Shown here: piece by piece, positions 52,224-61,388 of the stretch
Layout of the letters: each line of letters starts with the position of its first letter
Position numbering within the stretch: position 1 is the stretch's first letter
Assembly: GCA_022824265.1 (NCBI GenBank)
Contig: JAJEAG010000042.1
Location: 89,615-153,614 of the forward strand
Reading direction: 5' to 3'
DNA length: 64,000 nt
Origin: Candidatus Poribacteria bacterium
GTDB lineage: Bacteria; Poribacteria; WGA-4E; WGA-3G
The notes under the pieces: model-generated
Told to the model about the DNA's origin: nothing
The model's input: only the letters and a program-made list of their open reading frames with translations
Databases searched by the model: none
Position numbers and translations under genes: made by a program

Positions 52224-53618
52224 ATGCCATCAATATTAATTGTAGACGACGACCAAGCACAACTCACAATTCTACAACGTATATTACAACGGGAAGGATA
52301 TGATACTGCTACGGTCGAAGATAGTACAACAGCACTTGAAAAGATTAAGGAACAGATGTTTGATGTCGTCATCAGTGACATGTGGATGTCCTCACGGTTT
52401 GAGGGGCGCGATCTTTTGCGAGAAATAAAAAAGATTGATCCGAGTTTACCAGTGTTGATTATAACCGCATTCGCAGAACTGAATGATGCCGTTAATCTTG
52501 TCGCAAATGAGGGGGCGTTTTATTATCTTGAAAAACCAATTCAGATTGATGTGCTTAAGCGGGAGGTAAATCGAGCGTTACAATCTCGCGGTGTTCTGAC
52601 TGATGGTGAACCGGAAACAGACACCACTTCCACAGATGATTTGCAGATTGATTATATTGTCGGGGAAAGCGACAAAATGCAACAACTCTTCAAAAATATG
52701 TCCAGAGTCATTGATCGAGGTGTTAGACAAGTTCTTATTACAGGGGAAACCGGCAGTGGTAAAAGTCTTGTAGCACAAGCACTTCATGAATATGGTAACC
52801 GCAAAGATCGTCCGTTTGTGTCAATCAATTGTGGTGCAATTGCCGAAACCTTAATCGAAAGTGAACTGTTTGGACATGAAAAGGGAGCATTCACGGATGC
52901 AATCCAGCAGAAAAAAGGTATCTTTGAAATTGCGGATACTGGCACACTCTTCTTAGATGAAATAGGAGACATTTCAGTCCAAATGCAAAGTACGTTACTA
53001 CATGTATTGGAAAAACATGAGATTCGCAGGATTGGTGGCTCGGAAAGTATCAAAGTAGATGTGTGCGTTATTGCCGCTACAAACAAGAATCTGGTTGAAG
53101 CAGTGAAAGATGGCACATTTCGTTCCGACCTATACTTCCGACTGAATGTCATTCCCCTTCATCTCCCACTACTTCGCGAACGTATTGAAGATATTCCGCT
53201 ACTCGTCAATTTCCTGATTGATAAATTCAGCAATGAATATGTGGACGCAGAACCTAAACAGGTTACCCCTCGTGCAATGTCTGCACTCTGTCGTTTTAAT
53301 TGGCCCGGTAATGTGCGTCAATTGGAAAACTATCTCCATCGTATTTATGTCCTGTCCGAGAACGCATCAATTGACTTAGATCAACTTCCTCCCGAAATCT
53401 TGGATACATCTCTTCCACCTACGGAATTTGATATTGACATTCCAGAGAGTGGTGTTTCATTGGAAGAGATTATTAAGGAATATGTCAGTGCCGCTCTAAC
53501 AAAAACAGGCGGAACACAGACCAAAGCAGCAAAACTCTTAGGTATTTCTCGCCGTCAATTACAGCACCGAATGCAGAGTTATGGACTGCAAAGCCAAGAT
53601 TTTAAAAACGATGAATAG
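52224..53618 (+). CDS. Sigma54-dependent response regulator (NtrC family)
   Basis: A 464-residue activator, starting at the ATG 52224 with GGAG ten bases ahead. Receiver (~1-120) with Asp in VVISDMWMSS; AAA+ domain with Walker A GETGSGKS and Walker B GTLFLDEIGDI; and a C-terminal Fis-type helix-turn-helix TQTKAAKLLGISRRQLQHRM. The sigma54-contact loop reads GAFTDA rather than the usual GAFTGA. It should bind enhancer sites and drive sigma54 RNA polymerase. The cognate kinase is the gene before it. Target genes are not evident in the window. Confidence 0.94.
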   Translation: MPSILIVDDDQAQLTILQRILQREGYDTATVEDSTTALEKIKEQMFDVVISDMWMSSRFEGRDLLREIKKIDPSLPVLIITAFAELNDAVNLVANEGAFYYLEKPIQIDVLKREVNRALQSRGVLTDGEPETDTTSTDDLQIDYIVGESDKMQQLFKNMSRVIDRGVRQVLITGETGSGKSLVAQALHEYGNRKDRPFVSINCGAIAETLIESELFGHEKGAFTDAIQQKKGIFEIADTGTLFLDEIGDISVQMQSTLLHVLEKHEIRRIGGSESIKVDVCVIAATNKNLVEAVKDGTFRSDLYFRLNVIPLHLPLLRERIEDIPLLVNFLIDKFSNEYVDAEPKQVTPRAMSALCRFNWPGNVRQLENYLHRIYVLSENASIDLDQLPPEILDTSLPPTEFDIDIPESGVSLEEIIKEYVSAALTKTGGTQTKAAKLLGISRRQLQHRMQSYGLQSQDFKNDE

Positions 53619-53687
53619 TTGTAGGGAAGGTGATTAGTCAGATGCCATAAGCGACAATTGAATACTTACCACAAGACAGACAATCTA

Positions 53688-53717
53688 TTGACTTTATCTT
53701 ATGTGTTGTGTTATACT
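53688..53717 (+). promoter_or_regulatory. Sigma70-type promoter for the Rpn gene
   Basis: TTGACT (53688-53693), an 18-base spacer and TATACT (53712-53717), 31 bases ahead of the ATG at 53749. Confidence 0.6.
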
Positions 53718-53748
53718 AATTGTATACATACGTACACGAGCAGATAGG

Positions 53749-54837
53749 ATGAAGACACAATCAGATCTGCGTGTTTCTGAAGAAATTCGCAGTTTACTTG
53801 ACACACATGGAGGACATTACGCCGATAAAAGTGCACGTTGGTTATTCAAAGATAAAGAAAACGTACGTGGCTTGGTAACGATCTTGGCTAATGATCTTGT
53901 GAAATACCTTGATTTTGATAAGCTGAGAATACAGAACAGGAGTTTCGTGGATGACACATTGCGCGACTTACAATCTGATATGGTATTCACCGTGCCATTT
54001 AAAGATACAACTGATGCAAACGATCTGTTGATCTATATTTTGATAGAACATCAATCTACGGTTGATCCACTGATGGGATTTCGATTGCTATATTACATGT
54101 GTCAGATTTGGGATGGACAGCGGCGTGAGTTGGAAATAGGAGATATACCGAGAAGTCAGTGGCGTTTAGGACCTATCCTACCAATAGTATATTACACCGG
54201 TTCGCAGCGATGGCAATCACCGATATCACTCGTCGAAATGATGGGCATCCCAGAGATATTGACAAGGTTTGTACCAACCTTTGATACGTTGTTTCTCGGT
54301 GTTAAAGATACCGATACAAACGATTTAACGAAAACTGAACATCCACTCGGTTGGTTGTTGAAGGTACTACAACAGGAAGACGTTGACGATCCAAAAGTCA
54401 TGCGTGAGGTAATACAGGAAACGCTTGTGTATTTTGATACCTTAGAACCAACGCACGCAGCACAACATAAAAATGCGATGATTTATCTCTTTCATCTCGT
54501 GCTTTTTCGCAGACCCGTAGATGAACGAGAAGAATTGATAGAACTTCTAAAAGCACACGCACAGGATAAGGAGGTTGAAAATATTATCATGACTGGAGCA
54601 GAAGCACTAATTGAACAAGGAATTGAACAAGGAATTGAACAAGGAATTGAACAAGGAAGAATTGACGCGAAACAAGCAGATGTTATCAAATTATTACTTC
54701 ACCGATTTCCACAGTTGCCGGAGTCAGTTACCAATGAAATAGGAGAGATACAGGACCTAATTCGTCTTGATTCACTTTTTGAACAGATACTCGCTGCCCA
54801 TTCGTTGGATGATATTGATATATCTAACAAATCATAA
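53749..54837 (+). CDS. Rpn family PD-(D/E)XK nuclease/putative transposase-like protein
   Basis: A 362-residue protein of the recombination-promoting nuclease (transposase_31) family. The start at 53749 follows an AGATAGG site. The nuclease core is visible: Asp in LQSDMVFTVPF, Glu in LIYILIEHQSTVDPLMGFRL with the family's usual downstream YYM helix. The C-terminal part carries four tandem IEQG units and then a DUF4351-like helical tail (HRFPQLPESVTNEIGEIQDL). Such proteins cut DNA and have been linked to recombination and to phage defence. It has its own strong promoter and is alone, without IS ends. Confidence 0.85.
   Translation: MKTQSDLRVSEEIRSLLDTHGGHYADKSARWLFKDKENVRGLVTILANDLVKYLDFDKLRIQNRSFVDDTLRDLQSDMVFTVPFKDTTDANDLLIYILIEHQSTVDPLMGFRLLYYMCQIWDGQRRELEIGDIPRSQWRLGPILPIVYYTGSQRWQSPISLVEMMGIPEILTRFVPTFDTLFLGVKDTDTNDLTKTEHPLGWLLKVLQQEDVDDPKVMREVIQETLVYFDTLEPTHAAQHKNAMIYLFHLVLFRRPVDEREELIELLKAHAQDKEVENIIMTGAEALIEQGIEQGIEQGIEQGRIDAKQADVIKLLLHRFPQLPESVTNEIGEIQDLIRLDSLFEQILAAHSLDDIDISNKS
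54610..54657 (+). repeat. Four perfect 12-bp tandem repeats in the Rpn gene
   Basis: ATTGAACAAGGA occurs four times without change, encoding IEQG four times. Slippage would add or remove four residues while keeping the frame. Confidence 0.95.
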
Positions 54838-54900
54838 TTCGTACATTGGGTAGAACACAGCGATTAATATTAGAACCAATTTAATTTTTTATCTTTTTTC

Positions 54901-54930
54901 TTGACAAGTCCCAAAATTACATGGTATCAT
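54901..54930 (+). promoter_or_regulatory. Sigma70-type promoter for the Gld-type ABC operon
   Basis: Consensus TTGACA (54901-54906), an 18-base spacer and TATCAT (54925-54930), 90 bases ahead of the ABC ATPase start. Confidence 0.6.
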
Positions 54931-55020
54931 TTAAACGAATTTTATTCCCATTAGATGTTGGTTAGAAATCCTTTTCGCCAACCGCATCTCTATACAAAAT
55001 ATAAGAAGAAATAAGACGTA

Positions 55021-56022
55021 ATGATTGAAGTCAAAGAACTTACCAAGTCTTACGGTCCAACGCTTGCCGTGAACAATGTTTCATTTAATGCTAATGCTGG
55101 TGAAGTCGTAGGATTCATTGGACCGAACGGTGCAGGTAAGACTACCACAATGCGAATCCTGACTTGCTATCTAACCGCGGACACAGGAACCGCTACTGTT
55201 GCTGGATTTGATGTCCTTGAACACGCAATTGATGTCAGAAAAAACGTTGGATACCTCCCTGAAAGTGCCCCACTCTATGCAGATATGGGAGTGGTAGAAT
55301 ACCTTAAGTTCATGGCGGAAATCCGAGAAATACCCAAAAGTCAACGGAAAGAACGGATGAGAACTGTTGTTGATATCTGTGGACTTGAAGGTGTAATTCA
55401 AAAAGATATCGGTGAACTTTCAAAAGGGTTCCGACAACGCGTCGGATTAGCACAAAGCCTCATCCACGACCCGCCTATTCTGATTTTGGATGAACCCACT
55501 TCTGGACTTGATCCAACCCAAACTATTGAAATACGTAATCTGATTAAGGACATTGGGCAAGAGAAACTCGTTCTCTTCAGTACACACATTCTGCCTGAGG
55601 TGGCAGCAACTTGCAGCCGAATCCTTATGATCAACCACGGACAGATTGTCGCTAACGGAACATTGGAGGAACTGGTCAATCAAGTTCGAAGTGAAAACAT
55701 ATTACATGTTGCTATTAAGGGTACAGAAGATGAGATTACTACGAAATTAAGACAATTGGAAGGAATCATTGAGGTTACACCTGTCAGTACAGACAACGGT
55801 ATTGTGAGATATGAAATTGCATCCGGACAAGACATTTCCGATGTTTCAAGCACTATCTTCAACGCTGCTGTTCAAAACCGATGGGACTTGGTAGAACTGA
55901 ACCAAGAATCAATAGATTTAGAGCAAATTTTCCTCCACTATACGACTGGACAAACAAGAGGCACTCATCCCCCTCCTAAGCCAGAATCAAATGAGGATGT
56001 AGATTCTACAGAAGAGGAATAA
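55021..56022 (+). CDS. ABC transporter ATP-binding protein (GldA/ABC-2 type)
   Basis: A 333-residue ATPase with Walker A GPNGAGKTTT, signature LSKGFRQRVGLAQSL, Walker B LILDEPTSGLDP and switch His in STHILPE. The ~100-residue C-terminal extension (ending in an acidic Glu/Asp tail) is typical of the group that pairs with ABC-2 permeases and GldG-like proteins. It powers export or membrane remodelling; substrate unknown. First gene of a four-gene operon with the genes at 56080, 56816 and 58494. Confidence 0.94.
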   Translation: MIEVKELTKSYGPTLAVNNVSFNANAGEVVGFIGPNGAGKTTTMRILTCYLTADTGTATVAGFDVLEHAIDVRKNVGYLPESAPLYADMGVVEYLKFMAEIREIPKSQRKERMRTVVDICGLEGVIQKDIGELSKGFRQRVGLAQSLIHDPPILILDEPTSGLDPTQTIEIRNLIKDIGQEKLVLFSTHILPEVAATCSRILMINHGQIVANGTLEELVNQVRSENILHVAIKGTEDEITTKLRQLEGIIEVTPVSTDNGIVRYEIASGQDISDVSSTIFNAAVQNRWDLVELNQESIDLEQIFLHYTTGQTRGTHPPPKPESNEDVDSTEEE

Positions 56023-56079
56023 ACATAAAATTAATGTTTCGGTATTTTCTTACCTATGCCGATTAAACTATAAAATACA

Positions 56080-56796
56080 ATGCAGAACATCAACATTATT
56101 TTCAAAAAGGAATTTAGAAGTTATTTTAATTCTCCGATTGCCTATATTTTTATAACATTTTTCCTCGGAATTTCCTCTTGGTTATTTTTCCAAACCTTTT
56201 TCTTTGGAAACCAAGCAGAAATGCGAGGATTTTTTGGGTTAATGCCGTGGATTTTTCTCTTTTTCATTCCAGCAGTTACGATGAAACTGTGGGCAGAGGA
56301 GAAAAAAATGGGAACCGCTGAAATATTGATGACATTGCCGATTCGAGATTATGAGGTGGTGATAGGAAAGTTTCTCGCAAGTTTCGGACTACTCGCAGTA
56401 TCCGTTCTTTTTTCGATTGCTATTCCTATTTCAGTTGCTCTCCTTGGAGACCCAGATGAAGGAACAATTGTATGTGGATATATCGGCTTGCTATTGATGG
56501 GTGGAGCGTATTTGGCAATCGGGTTGTTTGCATCAACGTTAACAGAAAATCAGATTATCGGATTTATAATAGGAATCACCATCTGCTTTGTCCTACTGAT
56601 AATAGGCACTGATTATGTGCTTTTCAGTGCTCCCAATTGGCTATACCCAATTTTTAGTTATCTCGGTCTTGGTGTCCACTATAGTAGCATTCTACGCGGT
56701 GTGATTGATTCTCGCGATATAATCTATTATTTAACTATCATGGGGTTCTTTCTCTATATAAGCACTCTAATGGTTGAAAGTCGAAAGTGGCGTTAG
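56080..56796 (+). CDS. ABC-2 type permease (GldF-like)
   Basis: A 238-residue membrane protein with six hydrophobic helices, starting with KKEFRSYFNSPIAYIFI and containing MKLWAEEKKMGTAEILMTLPI, the usual GldF-type opening. It forms the channel of the ABC system. The 57-base gap after the ATPase holds no clear ribosome site, and an alternative start was not found. The gene ends 20 bases before the GldG-like start. Confidence 0.92.
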   Translation: MQNINIIFKKEFRSYFNSPIAYIFITFFLGISSWLFFQTFFFGNQAEMRGFFGLMPWIFLFFIPAVTMKLWAEEKKMGTAEILMTLPIRDYEVVIGKFLASFGLLAVSVLFSIAIPISVALLGDPDEGTIVCGYIGLLLMGGAYLAIGLFASTLTENQIIGFIIGITICFVLLIIGTDYVLFSAPNWLYPIFSYLGLGVHYSSILRGVIDSRDIIYYLTIMGFFLYISTLMVESRKWR

Positions 56797-56815
56797 GATA
56801 AGGAGGAAAACTGTT

Positions 56816-58471
56816 TTGGCTGATAAACGGATCAGATTCGGTGCTAATACCGCTGCTTTTATAGTACTCATTTTCGGTATACTCGTGCTGGTTAATTTCC
56901 TATCTTCGCGCCGTTTTATACGGTTTGATCTTACTGAGGATAAACGTTATACCGTATCTAAAGCAACTAAAGATGTGATTAGGAATTTGGATGATATTGT
57001 TACAATTACCACATACTTCTCTTCAGAACCCGCAAGAGTAGCCCAAATCCATCGTGGTATTAGAGATGTTTTAGATGAATATAAGGCATATTCTAAAAGA
57101 CTCCAGATAGATTATGTTGACCCAATTGATTTAGACGATGGTGAAAAACAGGAACTCCGGTTTAAGGGAATTCAGGAAGTACAAATCAATGTTCCTGGAA
57201 AAGGCAAACTGGAAATCGCAAATGTGTTTATGGCAATTTCTGTCGGTTACAGTGGCAAAGAAGAAGTGTTACCAATTGTACAGTCAACGGCTAACTTAGA
57301 ATATGAACTCACCTCATCAATTGTCAAAGTGACAACCAAAGAAGCTAAAACTGTTGGGTTTTTAACTGGACATGATGAATACGATATTAACGCACAGGAT
57401 CAAAGAAACCAACAGTTACGGCAACTTTTGGACAAAAACGCACAAGGACAATATAATATTACGCCTGTTGATCTTCAAACAGGTGAACCAGTTGACGTAT
57501 CTGTGACGACCTTAGTTGTCGCGGGACCAAAACAGGAGTTGACTGAACGTGAGAAATACGAGATTGATCAGTTTATCATGCGTGGTGGAAGAGCAATATT
57601 CTTGATTGATCCAATTATAATGCAAACCAATAGAAGTCTACAAGCAGCACCGCTTACTACTGGTTTGAACGATCTGCTTGAACATTACGGTGTTAAACTC
57701 GGTAATAATCTGGTTGGGGATCGTAGATTTCATGATACCGTGCAGTTACAGCAAGGCAACATGACCTTTATACAACCATATATCTATTTTGTCAAAGTCA
57801 TAAAACCAAATTTTTCTAAAGAACATACCATTACAAATCAGTTAGAAGAGTTGACGTTACCTTGGACAAGTTCTGTAGAGATATTGACGAAGGAAGGTAT
57901 TAATGGAACATCCTTAGCAAAGACCAGCGAATTTGGACAGAGTTTTCAAGGTGTTTACAACCTTATGCCAGGTACTCCTACACCGCAAACAGATTTACAA
58001 GCCTTTTCTGTTGCCGCAGCTTTAGAAGGTAAATTCAAAAGTTTTTATGCAGACAAAGAAATACCTTCTGTAGAAACGACCACAAACACTGATGAAGAAA
58101 ACGGTGATGAAACACCCGCCGAGACAGAGGATACAGCGGAAGGAACTACCATTACTGAAAGCGCAGAAACACAGATTATAGTCGTAGGGACAGCACAATT
58201 CCTCCCACAGTTGAACAGAAACAGTGCTGACTTCTTTTTAAACTGTATAGACTGGTTGACCCTTGGTGATACACTCATCGGAATCCGTTCTCATACGATT
58301 ACAGATCGTCCCTTAGTAGAAACTTCTGAGTTAGCAAAAGAATCTATCAAGTATATCTGTACCGTAGGTATTTCACTGTTGGTGATCCTGTTTGGATTAA
58401 TACGATATTTCATAAAAGGAAGAGTAAGACGGTTGGTAGAAACACAAGGTGTTCCAACCGCAATTGAATAA
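56816..58471 (+). CDS. GldG-like ABC transporter auxiliary protein
   Basis: A 551-residue protein, translated from a TTG at 56816 with AAGGAGG nine bases ahead; the frame is open further up, but that part overlaps the permease. A membrane helix near the N-terminus (AAFIVLIFGILVLVNFL) is followed by a large extracytoplasmic domain of the ABC_transp_aux/GldG type (RFDLTEDKRYTVSKATKDVI, VGFLTGHDEYD) and a second helix near the C-terminus. An acidic Glu/Thr stretch (~425-455) is a linker. It is thought to partner the ATPase and permease. Confidence 0.9.
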   Translation: MADKRIRFGANTAAFIVLIFGILVLVNFLSSRRFIRFDLTEDKRYTVSKATKDVIRNLDDIVTITTYFSSEPARVAQIHRGIRDVLDEYKAYSKRLQIDYVDPIDLDDGEKQELRFKGIQEVQINVPGKGKLEIANVFMAISVGYSGKEEVLPIVQSTANLEYELTSSIVKVTTKEAKTVGFLTGHDEYDINAQDQRNQQLRQLLDKNAQGQYNITPVDLQTGEPVDVSVTTLVVAGPKQELTEREKYEIDQFIMRGGRAIFLIDPIIMQTNRSLQAAPLTTGLNDLLEHYGVKLGNNLVGDRRFHDTVQLQQGNMTFIQPYIYFVKVIKPNFSKEHTITNQLEELTLPWTSSVEILTKEGINGTSLAKTSEFGQSFQGVYNLMPGTPTPQTDLQAFSVAAALEGKFKSFYADKEIPSVETTTNTDEENGDETPAETEDTAEGTTITESAETQIIVVGTAQFLPQLNRNSADFFLNCIDWLTLGDTLIGIRSHTITDRPLVETSELAKESIKYICTVGISLLVILFGLIRYFIKGRVRRLVETQGVPTAIE

Positions 58472-58493
58472 TTCACTACCCCTGGATGAAACG

Positions 58494-59492
58494 ATGAAAA
58501 AGAAACAAATACTGATTTTAGGTGGAATCTTTGTATTATTGCTACTCGTTATCCTGATTTTCGAGAACCCTTTCAGGATGAGTGAGTACCAAAAGAAAAT
58601 TGAAGCAGCAACAGTCCTTTTTCCAAACTTCAAAAAGGAAGAAGTCACGAAAGTAGAGATAATCGCCACAGGTCAAACCTCAACCCTCGTGAAACAGAAC
58701 GGAACTTGGGTTGTTGCTTCCATGGATAACTATCCTGCTGATAGTGAAAGCATTGATGAATTGTTCACCAAAGTCACTGAATTTGATAATGCAAATCTTG
58801 TCTCTGATAACCCAAAAAATCAAGATGAATTCCAAGTAGATAATACAGGTATTGAAACAAAATTATTTGGAGCAAACGACAAAGTTTTAGCACACCTATT
58901 TGTTGGGAAAAATACACCTGGGTTCTTAAGTAGTTACGTACGCGTTGCAGATTCCAATAATGTTTACACTGCACAAGGATATTTACAAGGGGTTTTTGAT
59001 AAAAGCACACGAACTTGGAAAGATCGGACAATCTTCAATTTCAACAAAGGTATCGTTACACAAATTAACATTACTTCCCCTGACGAAACAGTTGAATTGA
59101 GATTAGACGCAGAGAATAAGTGGCAGATGTTACAACCGGTGTCTGCTGCTGTAAATCAGAACGAAGTTGACAACCTACTCAACACATATAGCCAGTTGAA
59201 AACGGATGATTTTGCTAAAGAAAAAGAACTTACCGAATACGGTTTAGATGTACCAACGTCTTCAATTACTGCAATCCTCAACGATGGCACGACAGCAACT
59301 TTGCATGTTGGTAAAGAGGAAGGTGGCAAGTTATATGTCAAGCGAGAAGATAAAGAACCGGTCTTTATGTTGTTCAAATCAAATGTTGATAATCTGATTA
59401 AAAAATCTGACAAACTAACAGAAAATGTACTCCCTCCAGAAACAGAAGACACAAACCCTTTACAACCGCAGGAGGAAAATCCCGAGGAGTAA
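58494..59492 (+). CDS. DUF4340 domain-containing protein
   Basis: A 332-residue protein, start at ATG 58494 rather than the upstream GTG that overlaps the previous gene. One N-terminal membrane helix (ILILGGIFVLLLLVILIF) is followed by a periplasmic region with LVKQNGTWVV, DELFTKVTEF and YVRVADSNNVY, the usual DUF4340 pattern with a repeat of two similar halves, and a Pro/Glu-rich tail. DUF4340 genes often follow GldA/F/G-like clusters, as here; the function is unknown. Confidence 0.88.
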   Translation: MKKKQILILGGIFVLLLLVILIFENPFRMSEYQKKIEAATVLFPNFKKEEVTKVEIIATGQTSTLVKQNGTWVVASMDNYPADSESIDELFTKVTEFDNANLVSDNPKNQDEFQVDNTGIETKLFGANDKVLAHLFVGKNTPGFLSSYVRVADSNNVYTAQGYLQGVFDKSTRTWKDRTIFNFNKGIVTQINITSPDETVELRLDAENKWQMLQPVSAAVNQNEVDNLLNTYSQLKTDDFAKEKELTEYGLDVPTSSITAILNDGTTATLHVGKEEGGKLYVKREDKEPVFMLFKSNVDNLIKKSDKLTENVLPPETEDTNPLQPQEENPEE

Positions 59493-59535
59493 TTTCATGT
59501 GGTTGTGTAAATAATCCACTGTTGAGTTAAATCAC

Positions 59536-59565
59536 TTGACTTAAACTACCCGCGACTAATAAACT
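59536..59565 (+). promoter_or_regulatory. Candidate promoter for the lipoprotein gene
   Basis: TTGACT (59536-59541), an 18-base spacer and TAAACT (59560-59565), 45 bases ahead of the ATG. CAAGGAG precedes the start as ribosome site. Confidence 0.4.
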
Positions 59566-59610
59566 ATAACATAATTCCCACTTTTCTCCATTGCAACAAG
59601 GAGTTTTACA

Positions 59611-60333
59611 ATGAAAACTTTTGCATGTTTTGCACTCCCTCTATTCATTCTCCTCACAGGATGCGCAACCTTAACCAATACCCTTTCCGATGATTCCAAA
59701 GAAAAATACGATTTCCGAGAAACCCAATGGGGTTTTAGCCAACAGCGAGTCCAAGTAGCAGAAAAGGATAGTAGACTTTATCTTAAGAGAGATGATGTAC
59801 TTGTCTACAATATTGAAGTCGCTGGTGTGCCAGCATATCTCGTCTACACTTTCAAGAACAACAAACTCCGAGCAGCCGGATATATCACAGAGAAACCGGT
59901 AAAAAACGCACAGAATATTACCAAAATGTGTGTTGATAAACTCGGTGCCCCCACAAAAATAACCAAGGAAGGTATGATTTGGGATACACCAAAAACAGTG
60001 ATAGTTGCGAACGCATATCCCTCACACGTTTCCATGGGAACTATTAGATATGAACACGTCTCCGGTGGGATTTTTGCAAATGTATTACATAATATAAAAA
60101 AGGCAAAACTGGGATCTATTGAACGTTGGGATGCTGTATGGTCGTATATTGATAAGTCGTTCTACGGTGAACAACGCAAAGGTAATGTCCATTTAGCAGA
60201 TTTATCTTTTTATGAGAAAGTGTTATTCGGTACTGTTAAAAGACACGAATTTATTAAATTCGCTACCAGAACTGGTTATACACTCCCAATTCCACATGAT
60301 TTTTTGAAAGAAGGAATGGCAGAAGCCAAATAA
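59611..60333 (+). CDS. Lipoprotein of unknown function
   Basis: A 240-residue protein with a lipoprotein signal peptide; the lipobox is LLTGC, with Cys19 as the acylated residue. The mature part starts with a YDFRETQWGFSQQRV segment and has alternating short beta strands and helices; its Tyr/Trp/Lys-rich composition gives no recognised family. GTVKRHEFIKFATRTGYTLP near the end is basic. It sits alone between the ABC operon and the SIMPL lipoprotein gene, on the same strand. Confidence 0.8.
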   Translation: MKTFACFALPLFILLTGCATLTNTLSDDSKEKYDFRETQWGFSQQRVQVAEKDSRLYLKRDDVLVYNIEVAGVPAYLVYTFKNNKLRAAGYITEKPVKNAQNITKMCVDKLGAPTKITKEGMIWDTPKTVIVANAYPSHVSMGTIRYEHVSGGIFANVLHNIKKAKLGSIERWDAVWSYIDKSFYGEQRKGNVHLADLSFYEKVLFGTVKRHEFIKFATRTGYTLPIPHDFLKEGMAEAK

Positions 60334-60418
60334 TATTCCTATATGTTTCACAGACTATGTGTGAATTACGAACATTGAAATGAGTTTATTTCAAGTCAAA
60401 ATAAATTATGGAGACAAT

Positions 60419-61198
60419 ATGTCCACAACTAATGATTACTGTTTAGGTATTACTTCCGTTCCACTTACTAAATTTTGCATAGTGGGACTTTCTTTATTAC
60501 TAATTGCTACACTCACTGCATGCGATTCGCATGTTGCTTCGCAATTATTATCCACTTCACCGTCGGGAAGAACTATCCATGTAACAGGTAGCGGTTCGGT
60601 TACAGGGGAACCCGATATTGCCAACCTCAACATAGGTGTCTCTGTTGTAAGACCGAATGTTGCAGATGCTCGCGAGGAAGCTGCTGCTGCAATGACAGCA
60701 TTGATAGATTCTCTAAAGGCGAACAATATTGATGAAAAGGATATAAATACCCAGAATTTCAGCATTTATCCGCAATACGACTATACGGAAGAAGGACGTA
60801 AACTACGTGGTTACAGTGTAAACAACACAGTTAGAGTAAAAGTACGGGATTTGACAACACTCAGTGATGTCATTGACGACGCAGCGGAAGCAGGAGAAGA
60901 TAGTATTATCGTCAATTCCATACAGTTCATGATTGAGGATACGACACCATTACAGTCACAAGCACGTACTTTGGCAGTAAAGAATGCTGAAGCAAAAGCA
61001 CAAACTTTAGCGGATGCAAGTGGTGTAGAACTTGGGAAACCGGTCACTATCACAGAAAGCACCTATTTTGAGAGTCCACCGATCCCTTATGCCGCTGCTG
61101 AGGCAGCATTTGATGATAGCGGACGTACTTCCACGCCAATTTCACCCGGAGAACTTACTGTAACTGTGAACGTTACTGTGATATATGAAATTGAATGA
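60419..61198 (+). CDS. SIMPL (DUF541) domain lipoprotein
   Basis: A 259-residue protein; the ATG at 60419 has GGAGA ahead, and the one at 60380 does not. An N-terminal membrane segment ends in the lipobox LTAC. The SIMPL domain is clear: IHVTGSGSVTGEPDIANLNIGV, the KDINTQNFSIYPQYDY motif, RGYSVNNTVRVKV and the final VTVNVTVIYEIE. These proteins are linked to periplasmic or outer-membrane integrity and oxidative stress; the mechanism is unknown. It follows the lipoprotein gene by 85 bases. Confidence 0.9.
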   Translation: MSTTNDYCLGITSVPLTKFCIVGLSLLLIATLTACDSHVASQLLSTSPSGRTIHVTGSGSVTGEPDIANLNIGVSVVRPNVADAREEAAAAMTALIDSLKANNIDEKDINTQNFSIYPQYDYTEEGRKLRGYSVNNTVRVKVRDLTTLSDVIDDAAEAGEDSIIVNSIQFMIEDTTPLQSQARTLAVKNAEAKAQTLADASGVELGKPVTITESTYFESPPIPYAAAEAAFDDSGRTSTPISPGELTVTVNVTVIYEIE

Positions 61199-61252
61199 GA
61201 TAGTCACGACCTAATTGGATGGTAATTTATAGTAGAATCCATAATTATTTAT

Positions 61253-61340
61253 ACACTACGGTAGGTTCGGTTTCCTAACCGAACCGGTGTTTGCTTGATC
61301 TCATTAGATGCGGTTAGGAAACCGCATCTACCGGGAGTGT
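61253..61340. repeat. 88-bp multi-hairpin repeat with terminal inverted ends
   Basis: The ends ACACTACGGTAG and CTACCGGGAGTGT are imperfect inverted repeats. Between them are two perfect hairpins: GGTTCGGTT/AACCGAACC (61264-61272 and 61277-61285, loop TCCT) and AGATGCGGTT/AACCGCATCT (61306-61315 and 61320-61329, loop AGGA). The two hairpins are related to each other. It lies between convergent genes and may act as a terminator, but its form is that of a REP-like mobile repeat. Confidence 0.75.
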
Positions 61341-61388
61341 GCATATATTTTTAGGTTTTGCTATAATTTTCTATATGTAGAGTCAGGT

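Noticed and set aside
53749..54837. Active insertion sequence transposase
   Set aside because: The gene belongs to the Rpn family, but no terminal inverted repeats or target duplications flank it.
61264..61285. tRNA T-arm-like GGTTCGGTT
   Set aside because: The stretch is a simple perfect hairpin, without acceptor, D or anticodon arms around it.
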